DNA from: Perca fluviatilis
Taxonomy: Eukaryota > Chordata > Actinopteri > Perciformes > Percidae
Direction: 5' to 3'
Assembly: GCF_010015445.1 (NCBI RefSeq)
Contig: NC_053127.1
Span: 30,442,215-30,506,214, forward strand
DNA length: 64,000 nucleotides
In this document: positions 21,195-59,315 of the stretch, one piece after another
Layout of the letters: every line of letters begins with the position of its first letter
How positions within the stretch are numbered: the stretch's first letter is position 1
The notes under the pieces: generated by a model
Seen by the model: the letters and a program-made list of their open reading frames with translations, nothing else
Told to the model about the DNA's origin: nothing
Database searches by the model: none
Program-made: the position numbers and the translations under genes

Positions 21195-21545
21195 GGAGTG
21201 ACATAAAACCATCACAACTACTTGGTTAGGTTTAGGAAAAGAGCAGAACTTAAGTTGTAAGAATGTGAGGTAGAACATCACAAACTTAATGTAGCTGCAT
21301 ACGTAACTTAACTTACAAGTTCAAATTATATATGCAAGTTAACATAAGTCAACATTGACTTTTCGTTCCACATGGGACATGAACAGGGGACTCCTGGGTG
21401 TAAGTCCTGTGTTTGTTTGACTGACCCATCCATCCATCCATCCATCCATCCACCCCAACCTCCTCCATAGGTGCTCGGACTTTGTTACTCTTTTACGTCT
21501 CCTTACTTCCTCTTTTGCTCCCGTCATAATTACTACGGCCACTAG
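21195..21545. repeat. Dispersed repeat ('TTGGTTAGGTTTAGG ... GGCCACTAGAGG' type) with (ATCC)n
   Basis: It contains CTTGGTTAGGTTTAGG, a GGGTGTAAGTCCTGTGTTTG block, an (ATCC)n tract at about 21426-21453 and GTCATAATTACTACGGCC. A second TTGGTTAGGTTTAGGCAA occurs near 4146. This looks like a known type of fish dispersed repeat. Class unknown. Confidence 0.45.
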
Positions 21546-21654
21546 AGGTTGCAGCTACTATGAATATGGGTCGTAATAAACTGCCTGTACAAATGACCTA
21601 TGTGGATGTTTTTGGGGGAGGACAGTCTTGCTCCACTATCAACTTACTAACTTT

Positions 21655-21815
21655 GTCTCTCTGCTATGTGGTGCTGAGCAGGTAGTGTGCAGTCAATTTA
21701 TTAGCTTTTTATTTTCAGAAATGCCTGCTGCATCTAGAAACAACGCTGATGAAAAGATGAGAGTGAACCAAATAGTACAGTTCCGTGCCAGAAAACCAAC
21801 ACAATGAGCTAAAAT
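21655..21815. repeat. Dispersed repeat fragment shared with 26655-26910
   Basis: Both places have TGGTGCTGAGCAGGTAG followed by an AGAGTGAACCAAA-like or AGAGTCAACCAAA block and CAGAAAACC/GGAAAACC. They are diverged copies of the same element. Related blocks occur at 21046-21097 and 22633-22790. Confidence 0.5.
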
Positions 21816-22432
21816 AGGCTGAAATGCTTCACAGGGTTGAGGGGAATTGCATATTTGGCAGATAACGCTCTGTGGGTTTGATATTATGAGCAACCCACGT
21901 AGGCATTCCATTCATTGTTAATTTATAAAGATTGATTATAGCATGGGTGGATGGATGGATATTACAGGTTTAAGAAATAATACAGAATGGTATCTTGACT
22001 TTGACAAGTGGCAGAAAATGGATGGATGCAGGGTGACTACGTGTCTTGAGAAAGGTCCTTGTGACCGAAAACGTCGACCAATAAACCAATGCAGAGGACA
22101 TGAAAGTGTTTGCAGGAATTTTCTTTTTTCTTTGGAAATGGATACATGGACATACCATCATACAGTGTACAGTTCTGCCGGCATGTCCATTGTTTTGCAT
22201 ATCTGTGTCTGGACAAATGATGAGGGTGATGCACACACAGTGGAGAGCTGAAAGGCTGAGGATGTTTGCCTTGACGGGTAGTGACGCTCTACTCTTAGAG
22301 CCTGCAGTAAGAACCCTTCGAGTCTGGGAAACCCAACACTAAATCCGATTACCTGCTCTGTTTGTGTTTCTATATTGGAAATCACATTAGTGCAAGTAAG
22401 CGTCTTTTACATGGGATAAATGGCATGAACCT

Positions 22433-22790
22433 GAAAGATCCTCTCATATTTTATTGTCTCTTCTAAGAGACTAAGATTGTTTGATATTGACATTACTTCA
22501 GGTGGCTGGTCAGGTTTTCTGTGAGGTGGCTTTTTTACGTCGGCCGGTCGCCTATTTTGTAGGATGAATTGTAGTGCGTTAGTTATAGTACGATATCTTA
22601 TGAACCCATTCTTGAGAATGCGTTGCCTGGTGAATGTAAGTCACTCTCTTTTAGCTCTGTTCTGGTCTCCATCAACTCCTGACAGATCCTCTTACATTTT
22701 ATCAACTCTTCCGAGAGACTAACGTTGTTTGATATTACTTCAGGTAGCTGGTTGGTTTTTCTGTGAGGTGAAATCATTAGTAGCTTATTT
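22433..22790. repeat. Diverged tandem pair of ~100-bp repeat blocks
   Basis: The block at 22433-22534 (AGATCCTCTCATATTTTATT through TCAGGTGGCTGGT to TTCTGTGAGGTG) recurs at 22681-22782 with about one change in six. The intervening CACTCTCTTTTAGCTCTG segment also has a diverged copy at 21058. These are fragments of a dispersed family. Confidence 0.5.
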
Positions 22791-22799
22791 TGGCTTTTC

Positions 22800-24240
22800 T
22801 GTGTCATTATTATTTACAGTATTGTAATTTGATCATGCTTTCAGCAAAAAAAAAACTGCTCTCTTGGCTCTCATAAAGACTTACTTCAGCAGCAGACTGG
22901 CAGTGGCTGAAAGAGTTAATGACTAGAGCTAATCAAATGAACGAATAGAGCTGTGGTAATGACTATTGATAAGCCATATACAGTATAGTGTGGCTTGTCA
23001 AGTCCTGCTGGCTTTCAGGGCCCTTCACTAAGCAGTTTTACCATTACATAAGGAATGTCTAGCAAATTAATCTCCCAAAGCAGACTTCAATCACCAAATT
23101 GGCTCTGTGCAGGGAGCCGGGATGGCATGACTGCCTCCTGCTGGCATAAGCCACAGCCTGCTGGCATAAGCCACAGCCTGTCAGAACACACAATGCAAAG
23201 TGCTGCATGTGGACTGATGATTTTCTGTAAGTAAAAGCAAGGGGTTGCACCTTTAAAATCGGGGCCTCTGCTGTAAAGCATTTCTCCGGGCAAGACTTCT
23301 GTTCTTCCTTCATGCATGTTAGATTAACAATCTTTATTTTTAAAAGCGTTCATCACTATATTCTTACATTAAGAACTGTTTAGTGTTTTATTTTGTAGTG
23401 TCTCTGTAATAAATCACATCGGCTGCAGTGATATCGAGGGAAATGGCAAAACACAAAAACAAAAGGTTGGTTGGTTGATTGAGGTTGCTATGGAGATGTT
23501 TTTACTTTATTAGGCTGCCCAAGGATTTGTCTCAGGGACAGAGAATTGCAGGGTAGCATTGATGACACGTTAACAATAGTAATTCATCACTACATACATA
23601 GTTACAGCAGAAATGCAGTGTGGAGATTTCATTTGTTATATAATCAGGATTGACTGAAGTCAGCACAGATAAAAAGGAATAGAAATCTGTGTGTGTGTGT
23701 GTGTGTCACAAACCATCAGCTATTCTTTTTTTAATACTTTTTTTCTTTTGTCTTTTATTTCAGGTGGAACTCACTGCATCATGCTGTGAGGTTATGCTGA
23801 TTTATCATATTAGCAATGCAAATGGGACTGATTTAGACCTTACCTCACAAAGTAGTTTGATGCACTACTCAAAACTGCCATAACAAAGTTCCCCTTTTTT
23901 TTTTTTTTTTTTTTAAATATGCCTCTTCCTAGAAACAATACCAAAAATAGCAGGTCTGAAGGTAGCAGCTATTATCTATAAATGCTTCAGCAGCATTATA
24001 AGAGCCAGAATGAAGCTGGGTGACAGACAGGCAGAAAGAGGGGGTACTTACCATGCACCTAGTAATGGATAACCCTGCAACTTAGTTTGCACAGAGAGAG
24101 CACAGCTGAGTTCTCACTTCGTCAGATTGTCAATGTTCTGAAGAACATTCATACATTTACAGGGAGGCAGTATAGGTTTAGAGTTTAGAAACAGTTTGCA
24201 GATTTGATTCTAAAAGCTAATAAGCTCATCAATGGCTGCA
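22800..24240. other. Intergenic DNA with simple repeats only
   Basis: Contents: a duplicated 21-base block (CTGGCATAAGCCACAGCCTG) at 23139-23180, a (TG)n tract at 23688-23706 and a T run at 23890-23914. No gene is supported. Confidence 0.4.
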
Positions 24241-24249
24241 TCCAACTCT

Positions 24250-24345
24250 CTATACACCCCCTGGATGACTTCAACTTCAACTTTATTGATATTGTCCCAG
24301 AGGGGCAATTTGTGGTACGGCAAGGCATACTTGCAAGACAATTAT
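24250..24345 (+). mobile_element. LINE 3' tail fragment (CR1/L2 type)
   Basis: The piece CTTCAACTTTATTGATATTG followed by TCCCAGAGGGGCAATTTGT is the form of a non-LTR retrotransposon 3' end common in fish. No coding part remains. Confidence 0.45.
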
Positions 24346-25084
24346 ACACACAGCACAACAAAAGACAACCAAAGACGGAGATCCACATGAAATGGGGGCA
24401 CTGAAAAATAAGTATAGCCTATAGCATAAATATGTAGATTCATGTGAAAATGTGTTTCAATTTACTCTGAAGGTAAATGAGCCCATCTTTGTTGTAACTG
24501 TGATGATGATTCGAATAAACTTGCAGAACAGCATCTTCTCCCTCCGTGCTGTAACAATGCATCCAACTTCCTGCCAACAGAAGCAGAAACAGTTTCACAG
24601 CTACTGTATGGTCTTGTTTGTTGTAATGAATACTGTTGTTAAACTATGGCACTGTGATTTCTCCTCACTTACTAAAAAAGAAGTGATCTTTAGTTGCCTA
24701 TCTACAGGCCGGAGCCCTGACTCCAGTAGATCCCTGTCAGCCTTGTTTACATCATTATTTTGTATTCTTATCTACCGCAGCTCCTTTAATGACCGCATCT
24801 ATCAATGTGCTGCAAATGAAAACATGTCCAAAAGGTTTAAAGGAGGAGTCCTGAGATTGCCTTTTATTATTGCCAGCAGCAATAATGACTCACTATGCAC
24901 ACTGTGTGTGTTTTCTATCATTTATAAATAATGTTCATGATGCAGCAAAAATAGATATCTGCCTTGTTCCAGAACCACATTTTTTTTTGTGTCAATAACA
25001 TGTTACAATTTCAGTCCAATTATCAGACTTATAGAGTGGATAACAAAAAATCCTTATTCTGTGATATGATTGAATATTGTCAGT

Positions 25085-25180
25085 CCCCCCCCCCACAACA
25101 CACGGACGCACAGCGGGGGCCCCCCCCCCCCACAAAAAAAAAACCCCCCCCCCCCCAAATTTTTTTTTTTTTTTCCCCTT
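25085..25180. other. Stacked homopolymer runs, possible assembly or sequencing artefact
   Basis: Runs of C (10-14), A (10), C again and T (16) follow one another directly. Such a chain of homopolymers is unusual for genomic DNA, and consensus errors are likely. Open frames across it (poly-Pro, poly-Phe, poly-Gly) are not genes. Confidence 0.7.
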
Positions 25181-25718
25181 CGGCGCCGCAAAAACAAGCT
25201 GTAAACACAACATAGACATATTGTCACCTTTTGTAAACTTGAATGTAAAGATACGTTCTAGACTGTCTTTTTCTTTTTAACTATCATGCACGGCTGATAG
25301 AACTTCAAAACCAATACACAAGACATAGTAATATTATTTAAAGCTTAGACTTCAGTTTGTCTTATGCATCTTTTATGAACTACAATGGACTGAATTAAGG
25401 TTGATATGGCAAACTTACAAATAGCATACAGTTTCCTATATACACATGGAGTAGACGGACAGAGAGTTGTTTCTGGCCACCTCATACTGTAAATGTAAGC
25501 CCAATATTAACTCTCCTCGTAGCTCTGGTCTCAACTTACACCTAAGAAATATATCTATATATCCAATCTTAGCAAGCATGTGAGTAGTGTCTGTGTTAAA
25601 ACAACCCAAGGGGCTGGACTGGTGGGGATTAAATAACATGAAAAAAAGTTCAAAAAACAGATCTGTAAATGGCTTATCAGATGCTAAAACACTGCACAGC
25701 TTGAGTGTCACTTTGTGG

Positions 25719-25796
25719 TTTTCAGTTGTAGTTTTCAGTTGTAGTTTTCAGTTGTGGTTTTCAGTTGTAGCTTTCAGTTGTAGTTTTCAGTTGTAG
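25719..25796. repeat. 13-bp tandem repeat, six units
   Basis: TTTTCAGTTGTAG is repeated six times with single-base changes (GTGG in unit 3, a C start in unit 5). Confidence 0.92.
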
Positions 25797-25799
25797 TTT

Positions 25800-26380
25800 T
25801 TCCTGTTTTATTGTTTTTATTCATTCCCTTTTTGTGTTGTTTCCCTGTTCGTTTCATCGTTGTGTGTTACCCGTGTTCTCCGTTTAGCTTTCCTTGTTCT
25901 GTCCGTGTTTTATGCTTCAGTTTCCTGTTTTACTTTGTAGTGTCTGTTTCTCCTGTGTCATGTCTTTATTTTACTTCCTGCCTTGTGTGTTTTCCCACCT
26001 CTGTGATTGTCTGCCCCGCCCTGATGTGTCTCACCTGTTCCTCAGCCCTCATGTCACCTGTCCCTCGTTACTACCCTCGTTACCTCGTGTATTTAATCTC
26101 AGAGCTTTATTCTTTGTCTCTTGTGTGATCGTTGTCTTTGCTCCCTGTGTTACCCCCCGTGAGTTGCTTCTTTGTGGTTTATGCTTCACTTAGCTTTTGG
26201 TGTTCCCAGTTTGTTGGTTTTTGTTTGGATCTCGGTTGCCAGTTTTTTCCTGCCTGCTTTAGGACACCTTTTGTTTATAAACTATTTATTTGTTAAACTT
26301 TAATAATCGTCCTGCTGCCTCCTCGCCTCCATACTCTGCACTTTTGGGTTTAAGCCTGCTATTCCCTAGACGTGACACAG
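25800..26380 (+). mobile_element. Retroelement-like T-rich repeat (LTR or UTR), class uncertain
   Basis: The region is T/C-rich on the + strand. It includes CACCTGTTCCTCAGCCCTC, CGTGTATTTAATCTCAG, a TAATCGTCCTGCTGCCTCC block and CACTTTTGGGTTTAAGCC near the GTGACAC end. In my recollection this order of motifs is that of a repeated teleost LTR/UTR sequence. No internal coding region is attached. Confidence 0.4.
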
Positions 26381-26619
26381 AGACGATGATTTTACTCTGT
26401 AAAGTTAGTGACAAACTATTCTATCTCTTGTTGCGACGATCGTGAGGTAAACCGTAGAAACAGTGGATATACCAGGAATGTGCGACCGCATTTATGTGAT
26501 TGGCCACTGAAGTGCAGTTGAGCCTGGTTCTTTTTTGACTGGACGACACTGCCTTTTTTGCAGTTGCCCTCAGTGTTGCCCCCCACCTCCCATGCTGCAT
26601 TGCTGGATTGGCTCCATTC

Positions 26620-26910
26620 AAATGAATGGTTTAGCTGCTTAATGCTCGACTATGTAAGTTTCCCTGTCAGCTGTTTGGTGCTGAGCAGGTAGGCCTGGTG
26701 TACGGGGGGGACGGGGGTTTCTGCAAAAATGTTTCTATGAGAGCTGTGAGAGTCAACCAAAACAGTAAAGTTGCAGGCTGGAAAACCGAAACAGTGTGCT
26801 CAACGACACAAAAAAACTCTGTGGAGCTAAAGAGAACTGCAGAGTCGGGTGATAATTCTGTGTTTGTCACTACGAGCAACATCTTTCACCTTTTGATCCT
26901 TTGTTATTTT
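26620..26910. repeat. Dispersed repeat fragment ('TTTGGTGCTGAGCAGGTAGG')
   Basis: It shares its order of motifs with 21655-21815 and begins in the TTTAGCTGCTTAATGCTCGAC block. It includes a GGGGGGGACGGGGG run. No gene. Confidence 0.5.
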
Positions 26911-27520
26911 TAAAAATATGGATTATAGCTGCTTTAAATATCCAGGTAACACTCAGTGATAACCTGAATCACAAAAAGACAGTTCATTTAATCTACTGCA
27001 ATCCAACAATGCATATGAATATGTTTGCAGTGCAACACAATCTGTTGAAGGCAGTGGAAACTGTTTAAAGTGACTGTGGTCAGTAATCCTGGAGGCTCTC
27101 TCCTCTTTGAAGTCTTCCCACGAAATGCCCCTGAGCAGCTTGAAATAGAATAACTTCTGCTAGAATGCAAAGCATCAGTCTTTTTACATGCTTTAGACAA
27201 GCAATGAGTTCAAAGACTTAAAATCAACCAAAATAATATTACGCTTTCTTTGCCTTAGGAACTGATTATGCTTTGAATGCACTCCCTGCATGTATTCTAC
27301 ACACTGCTTTGCTACAGCCTGCACGGCAAACTCATACAGCACTCTGTCACGTTATGTAATCAAACCCCAGGTTTACATTGGCTGAAGAGAAGAAAATAAA
27401 GCTCTTGTTAAATGTGTGAATGAAATATTAATTAGAGAATAATGTGAGGGTTGTCTGTACGACATGGATCACATGAAAAACTGATAAACGGGCGTATAAC
27501 TCGCACACCCTATCCCATTC
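26911..27520. other. Intergenic DNA without recognised feature
   Basis: No exon, RNA gene or transposon was recognised. Confidence 0.35.
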
Positions 27521-27523
27521 TGA

Positions 27524-27562
27524 GAAAGTGTGTCCAATCTTTTGACTGGTACTGCACAGTAT
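27524..27562. mobile_element. Solo Tc1-type terminal repeat remnant
   Basis: GTGTGTCCAATCTTTTGACT followed by GGTACTGCA resembles the end of a common fish Tc1 element. No partner end or transposase is nearby. Confidence 0.4.
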
Positions 27563-27944
27563 ATAACAAAGTAATTAAAAACAACTGCTCAAGACTTGGG
27601 CTTTAATTCAAGTAGCTGATACGATTCTGTGTCTATGGGAAATCTAAATAAATCAATGCTCAGAGAGACTGGCGATCAATTAGGCCCAAAACATGGATCC
27701 TGAGGGACACTGGCTCTGCTGGATCTCTAAGCAGCTGAGCGTTCTGATTAAAATGTGACGGATTTAGGGTATGCCCACACTCAGCCTGATTAATGACTGT
27801 TCACAAACACACACATGCACACGCGTGGAAATATGTCCTCCACTAAATCAATAAAAGCATTTAAAGAGACCTGCATTTGGTTTTGGTAAGGACGGGTGAA
27901 ATATACTCTCACCATAATGTAGTTTTATACATCCCTTAAATGTA

Positions 27945-28000
27945 TTTATCGTATGAATGTAATTTCCCCTTGCAGGATCAATAAAGTAGGTCTTAATCCT
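27945..28000 (+). mobile_element. LINE 3' tail fragment
   Basis: TGTAATTTCCCCTTGCAGG followed by ATCAATAAAGTA is the usual 3' end of CR1/L2-type elements. Nothing upstream is recognisable as coding. Confidence 0.5.
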
Positions 28001-28469
28001 ATTTTATGGGTACAATAGGATACAACAGTGAATTTTGTTTGTGTAGATCAGCCTGATATTGCTTATTTCTCTGTGCTATAGAACTCTAGGTGCCTTTAAG
28101 GAAATAAAAAGAGCATAGTGTTGCACTGGGGGACATATCCTTTCATTATGATAAATATGGCCAATGTCGTTTTAATTTTGTATTCTCTGGAGAGTAGAGA
28201 GTCCTCTGGAGAGGTCTTTAATTGGATTTGCTGATAAGAATAAAAAGATAATCTAGCACCGTGGATTGAGCGCTGCATTCTGACTTGGCCACTTCAGGAC
28301 TTAAACAGCTGCTGTTCTGAAGCAAATCCTGTGATGCTTTGGCTTCATGTTCGGGGTCATTGATGGAGAATCAATCTACTCAAAGTGGCAGTTCTCTTGC
28401 AGACTGCAGCAGGTTTTCCTTTCTATCTTGCAGTATTCACTGCCCCTCTACCAGGACAAGCCTTTCATC

Positions 28470-29393
28470 AATTCAATTCAATTCAATTCAATTTTATTTA
28501 TAGTATCAAATCATAACATAAGTTATCTCGAGACACTTTACAGATAGAGTAGGTCTAGACCACACTCTATAATTTACAAAGCCCCAACAATTCCAACAAT
28601 TCCAGTAATTCCCTCAAGAGCAAGCAGTGCGACAGTGGCGAGGAAAAACTCCCTCTTGGGAAGAAACCTCGGACAGACCCAGGCTCTTGGTAGGCGGTGT
28701 CTGACGAGCCGGTTGGGGGTGTGATGAACAGTGGCGATAGTAGTCACATTAATAATGGAACAGTGACTGGATGTAGCGGGAAGCTGCAGGGTTCAGCAGG
28801 ACGCAGCATGACATTGCAGGGCATCGCTGAGCTCAGCAGGGAGTGCAGCAGGACCACGGCGACAGCTGCAACCAGGGTCTTGGTGCAAACGTTCTCCAAG
28901 GAAATACGCTGGGGAAAAAAGCATAAGGACTCCGGAGAGTAAACTCCCCAGAAGCTAGGATTAGTAACAAGCATTTCTGGGACGGGGCGCGACACAAATA
29001 GTAATAGTAATAGTAACAGTAATAGAAACAGTAATAGTAAGAGGAGAGAGCAGCTCAGTGTGTCAAAGGAAGGAAGTCCCCCGGCAGTCTAGGACTATAA
29101 CAGCGTAACTATAACAGGTAACTAAGAGAGACAGGTCATAAGGAGAGGTAGCTTTTTCGGGCTTAGAACTCTCCCCCTGCCGGATCTGGCTTGGCTGGCC
29201 TGCCTCCCTCTACTTTGTTATGTATTATTAATCTAACAATTATGAAGAGAAGCAGTTGGGCCAGTTAGGTGAACACTGCAACTCCTCACTCCCTAACTAT
29301 AAGCTTTATCAAATAGGAGAGTTTTAAGTTCATTCTTGAATGAGGTGACAGTTTCTGCCCCCCGAACCCAGATCGGGAGCTGGTTCCATAGGA
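28470..29393. repeat. Long dispersed teleost repeat ('ACAGTGGCGAGGAAAAACTC' type)
   Basis: It starts with an (AATTC)n run and TTTTATTTATAG. It continues through GAGACACTTTACAGATAGAG, GACAGTGGCGAGGAAAAACT and AAACCTCGGACAGACCCAGG, and ends in GGGAGCTGGTTCCATAGG. This order is well known to me from fish introns, though the element class is unclear. An imperfect (AGTAAT)n tract lies at 28998-29040. It directly abuts a hAT-type element at 29394. Confidence 0.65.
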
Positions 29394-29762
29394 GAGTGGT
29401 GGAAGAAGTATTCACATTGTTTACTTAAGTAAAAGTACTAATACCACACTCTGTTTCAAGCAAAAGACCTGCATTGAAAATGTTACTTAAGTAAAAGTAT
29501 GTAAGTATCATCAGGAAATGTACTCAAAGCCGAAAAAGCCTCACATTTTAGACATTGTATTTTATAAACTACATGTTTTTTGTGTGCACAAATCCTAATT
29601 TGTAAAGTAACGTAGTAACTAAAGCTGTCAGATTAATGTAGTGGAGTAAAAAGTCCAATAATTCTCTCTGAAATGTAGCGGAGTAGAAGTAGAAAGTGGC
29701 ACGAAAAGATAAGACTCAAGTACAAGTACCTCAGATTTATGCTTAAGCACATTTCACCACTG
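29394..29762. mobile_element. hAT-type non-autonomous element ('ACTTAAGTAAAAGTA' family)
   Basis: The left end AGTGGTGGAAGAAGTATTC and right end CATTTCACCACTG are diverged inverted repeats of the family complete at 31741. The interior has the typical TTACTTAAGTAAAAGTA stretches. No 8-bp target duplication was found, so the ends or flanks have changed. Confidence 0.75.
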
Positions 29763-30044
29763 CTTTCCAAGGCGTGCTGCTGCTGCATAGATTCCCCACG
29801 TCATCACACTGCTATCATCACTAGTATCATCACTACTCTAAACGCCGTAGGGTAAAAGCCATGCTGTTTCCTTCTTCCTTGTGTCCAAATCTCCTACATG
29901 CCTTCTGACAAACACCTGGCCAAATGTCACGTGAGTTCTTTGCAACAGCCTTTAGCTGCAGCTGATGAAGCACCCAGGCAACAGTTGTTATGCACAGCAT
30001 CTCCCGGCTCTTATCTTATCAGCCGTGGAACCCTCTAGCCAGTG
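29763..30044. other. Intergenic DNA without recognised feature
   Basis: Nothing beyond a short diverged CATCACT repeat near 29810-29835. Confidence 0.35.
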
Positions 30045-30942
30045 CTGCAGTACTCCAGGTTGGTTTTGGTCTCGAGACCACTTTTAAAGGTCTCGGTCTC
30101 GTCTCTGAATCGACAGCATTTTTACTCGGCCTCGTCTCGGTCTCGGATAAAGAGGACTCCAGATTTTATTTCAGGACCGGTCGAGAACACAACTGCTGGG
30201 ATATCACTAAATTACCTGTGCAATGTGTGAATAATGTGTTGACATCATTACTGTGATCAATGCTTCAAATGCAACCAATAATTTTTTTAATTAGAAATTT
30301 GTTACTGTTAACCTGTTCTCCCCATTTCACAACATGCATTTCTCCCCCTTAGTGTTTTTCTTTGTTGAAAACAAAGAGAAACACCTACACATAAAATTCA
30401 CCTCTGCAATCCCTTGTGATTATTTTATCAAGGCATTTTTCAGATACACTTATGGCAATAACAGCGTTGAATGAAGAAGAATTCTAGTTTGTTTTCTGTG
30501 GTTGTTCTGCGTCAATTTGGAGAGTGCCTATTGTTAATATTTTTCACATTGTATCGTCGCATTCAGTGTGGGACTGGTCTTGGTCTTGACTTGGTCTCGC
30601 CCTGCCGTGGTCTTAGTCTTGACTCTGTATCGTCCTGCTTTGGTCTTAGTCTGGACTCGGTATCGCCCTGCTTTGGTCTTAGTCTTGACGTAGTCTCGCC
30701 ATGCCTTGGTCTTAGTCTTGACTCGTTCTCACCCTGCCTTGGTCTTAGTTTTGACTCGGTCTCGTCCTGCCATGGTCTTAGTCTTGACTCGTTCTCGCCC
30801 TGCCTTGGTCTTAGTCTTGATGTAGTCTCGCCCTGCTTTGGTCTTCGTCTTGACTCGGTCTCAACCCCTCAAAGTCTTGGTCTTGTCTCTGTATTGATAC
30901 ACTCTGGTCTTGGTGATGACTTGGTCTCGGTTTAGATGGTCT
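30045..30942. repeat. Interspersed 'GGTCTCG' element containing a 33-bp minisatellite
   Basis: The left part (CAGTACTCCAGGTTGGTTTT then GGTCTCGAGACCAC and several GGTCTCG words) and the minisatellite at 30575-30872 are rich in the same words. They probably belong to one non-autonomous element. Ends could not be fixed. Confidence 0.5.
30575..30872. repeat. 33-bp minisatellite, nine units, exact period
   Basis: TGGTCTT marks the unit starts at 30575, 30608, 30641, 30674, 30707, 30740, 30773, 30806 and 30839, always 33 bases apart. Units vary by substitution only. As 33 is a multiple of three, the + strand stays open and reads an 11-residue repeat (CFGLSLDSVSP type). There is no sign of a start, splice sites or a domain, so it is treated as a repeat. 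Confidence 0.93.
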
Positions 30943-31175
30943 TAGTATATATCAACGATATTTCATTTCCGGGATTGCTCCGTTGCCGCTGGAAATTCCG
31001 TCAGATGTCCCTCATTTTGGCCGGATGTCCATTTCCTTCCGCTTTCTTTGTGTTGGCATTCTAAACTCCGATGGATTTATGAGAACTATGGTTCACTAGG
31101 GTTAGGGAGTGCTGTGTGGAGTAGCCAGACCTTCCTCCACAGCGCTATGGAGGAAGGTCTGGCAATGGGAGACTA
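30943..31175 (-). mobile_element. 'TAGTCT...AGACTA' non-autonomous element, copy A (internally deleted)
   Basis: Read on the - strand, it starts TAGTCTCCCATTGCCAGACC, passes the GCGCTGTGGAGGAAGG-type hairpin block, and ends in the GGACATCCGGCC-like and CCCGGAAATGAAA-like block next to the far end. The middle part with CCAATCACAATCGTCTTGGG, present in copies B, C, D and F, is missing. Confidence 0.7.
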
Positions 31176-31732
31176 AAGTGGTCTTGACTTCATCACTTCC
31201 TCTAGCTTCTTCACAGTGATCAGACGTCTTGGTGGCTTCCTTCACTAGTTCCCTTCTCTCACACGTGGTGGACCACATGCACTGGGAAGATTCCTTTTGA
31301 AAATTTGTATAGACCTTACTGTTCTTATATATTTCCCCATCACCTTACAGACATGCCAATGATTTGTTTGGAATGTCTCTTTGTCTTTATGATTAGCTGC
31401 GCCAGGGATGATTGAATTCTAAAAATCCTAAATTTATCCATTGTGATTCACAGAACTAAAAGAAGTCCAAGGGAGGGTGATTACCTTTTAAAGACATGTA
31501 GTCAGTTAGTGTGGGGGATGCGTGCATGCAGATGCGCAGAAACAGCAATATCAACCTCTGACTCATTTTGTGGGCTATTGTAGGCTATATAAGGGTTAAG
31601 AAAATAAACACATTTAATGTGTATGTTATTAAATATATGTGCAGACTGTGCAGAGTATTTGTTCATATGAATGCAGTCGTTATTCAACAGGGAATGTAGA
31701 TATTTCATTATTGTGCTTGAATTTAATCAGCC
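31176..31732. other. Intergenic DNA without recognised feature
   Basis: No exon, RNA gene or element was recognised. Confidence 0.35.
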
Positions 31733-31740
31733 CTTATATC

Positions 31741-32128
31741 CAGTGGTGGAAGTATCCAGATCCTTTACTTAAGTAAAATTTCTAATACCACAGTGTAAAT
31801 ACTCTGTTACAAGTCAAAGTCCTGCTTTGAAAATGTTATTTAAGTAAAAGCATCAGGAAATGTAGGCTACTTAAAGTAGCCTTTTAAAAGTAAAAGTCGG
31901 ATTTTATAAACTACATGTGTTTTGTGTGCAAACATCTTAATCTGTAAAATAACTAGTAAGAAAAACTGTCAGATGAATGTAGTGGAGTAAAAAGTACAAT
32001 ATTTCGCTCTGAAATGTAGCAGGGTAAATGTAGAAAGTACCATGAAATAAAAAGCCTAAAGTACGTCAAATTTGTAGTCGTACTAGGACAGTACTTGAGT
32101 AAATGTACTTAGCTACATTCCACCACTA
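31741..32128. mobile_element. hAT-type non-autonomous element (388 bp) with perfect 8-bp target duplication
   Basis: The left end CAGTGGTGGAAGTA and right end ACATTCCACCACTA are inverted repeats. CTTATATC flanks both sides (31733-31740 and 32129-32136). The interior has TTACTTAAGTAAAA and AAAGTACAATATT motifs. It is the complete member of the family also seen at 18821, 29394 and 42104. It ends about 150 bases before the PCP4 TATA box. Confidence 0.9.
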
Positions 32129-32245
32129 CTTATATCCCTCTGACAACACAAACGGGAAACAAGCCAAACAAATGGCCGATTATTGAAATATAAATCCTGG
32201 TCTACATTGTAGAGCTACGAGCTGGAGACAAGGAGCCCCGTGCCG

Positions 32246-32288
32246 ATTGGTCTGATGGGAGTGTGGAGAGGAGAGCGCCGGTATAAAA
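32246..32288 (+). promoter_or_regulatory. PCP4 core promoter: inverted CCAAT box and TATA box
   Basis: ATTGG (inverted CCAAT) is at 32246-32250 and TATAAAA at 32282-32288. Transcription would start roughly 25-30 bases on, near 32310. This leaves a 5' UTR of about 75 bases with a (GA)n tract at 32313-32338 before the ATG at 32387. The local GC content is higher than in the surroundings. Confidence 0.8.
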
Positions 32289-32386
32289 GCAGAGTGAGAG
32301 CAGAGCGGCTCGGAGAGAGAGAGAGAGAGAGAGAGAGGACTGTAGCCTTCCTTCAGTCACAGCACAGAGATACACACAGCGCAGCC

Positions 32387-59315
<26,929 letters not shown>

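Noticed and set aside
24452..24931. 159-codon open frame in the intergenic region
   Set aside because: Composition is low-complexity and no family motif, splice site pair or promoter was recognised. Length alone is not enough in AT-rich vertebrate DNA.
26374..26380. GTGACAC at the end of the T-rich repeat as an LTR/primer-binding-site boundary
   Set aside because: No internal gag or pol sequence follows and no second LTR was seen, so a retrovirus-like element is not supported.
30471..30935. 154-codon open frame with repeated FGLSLDS units
   Set aside because: It is the translation of a 33-bp minisatellite in a dispersed element. I see no independent evidence for a protein.
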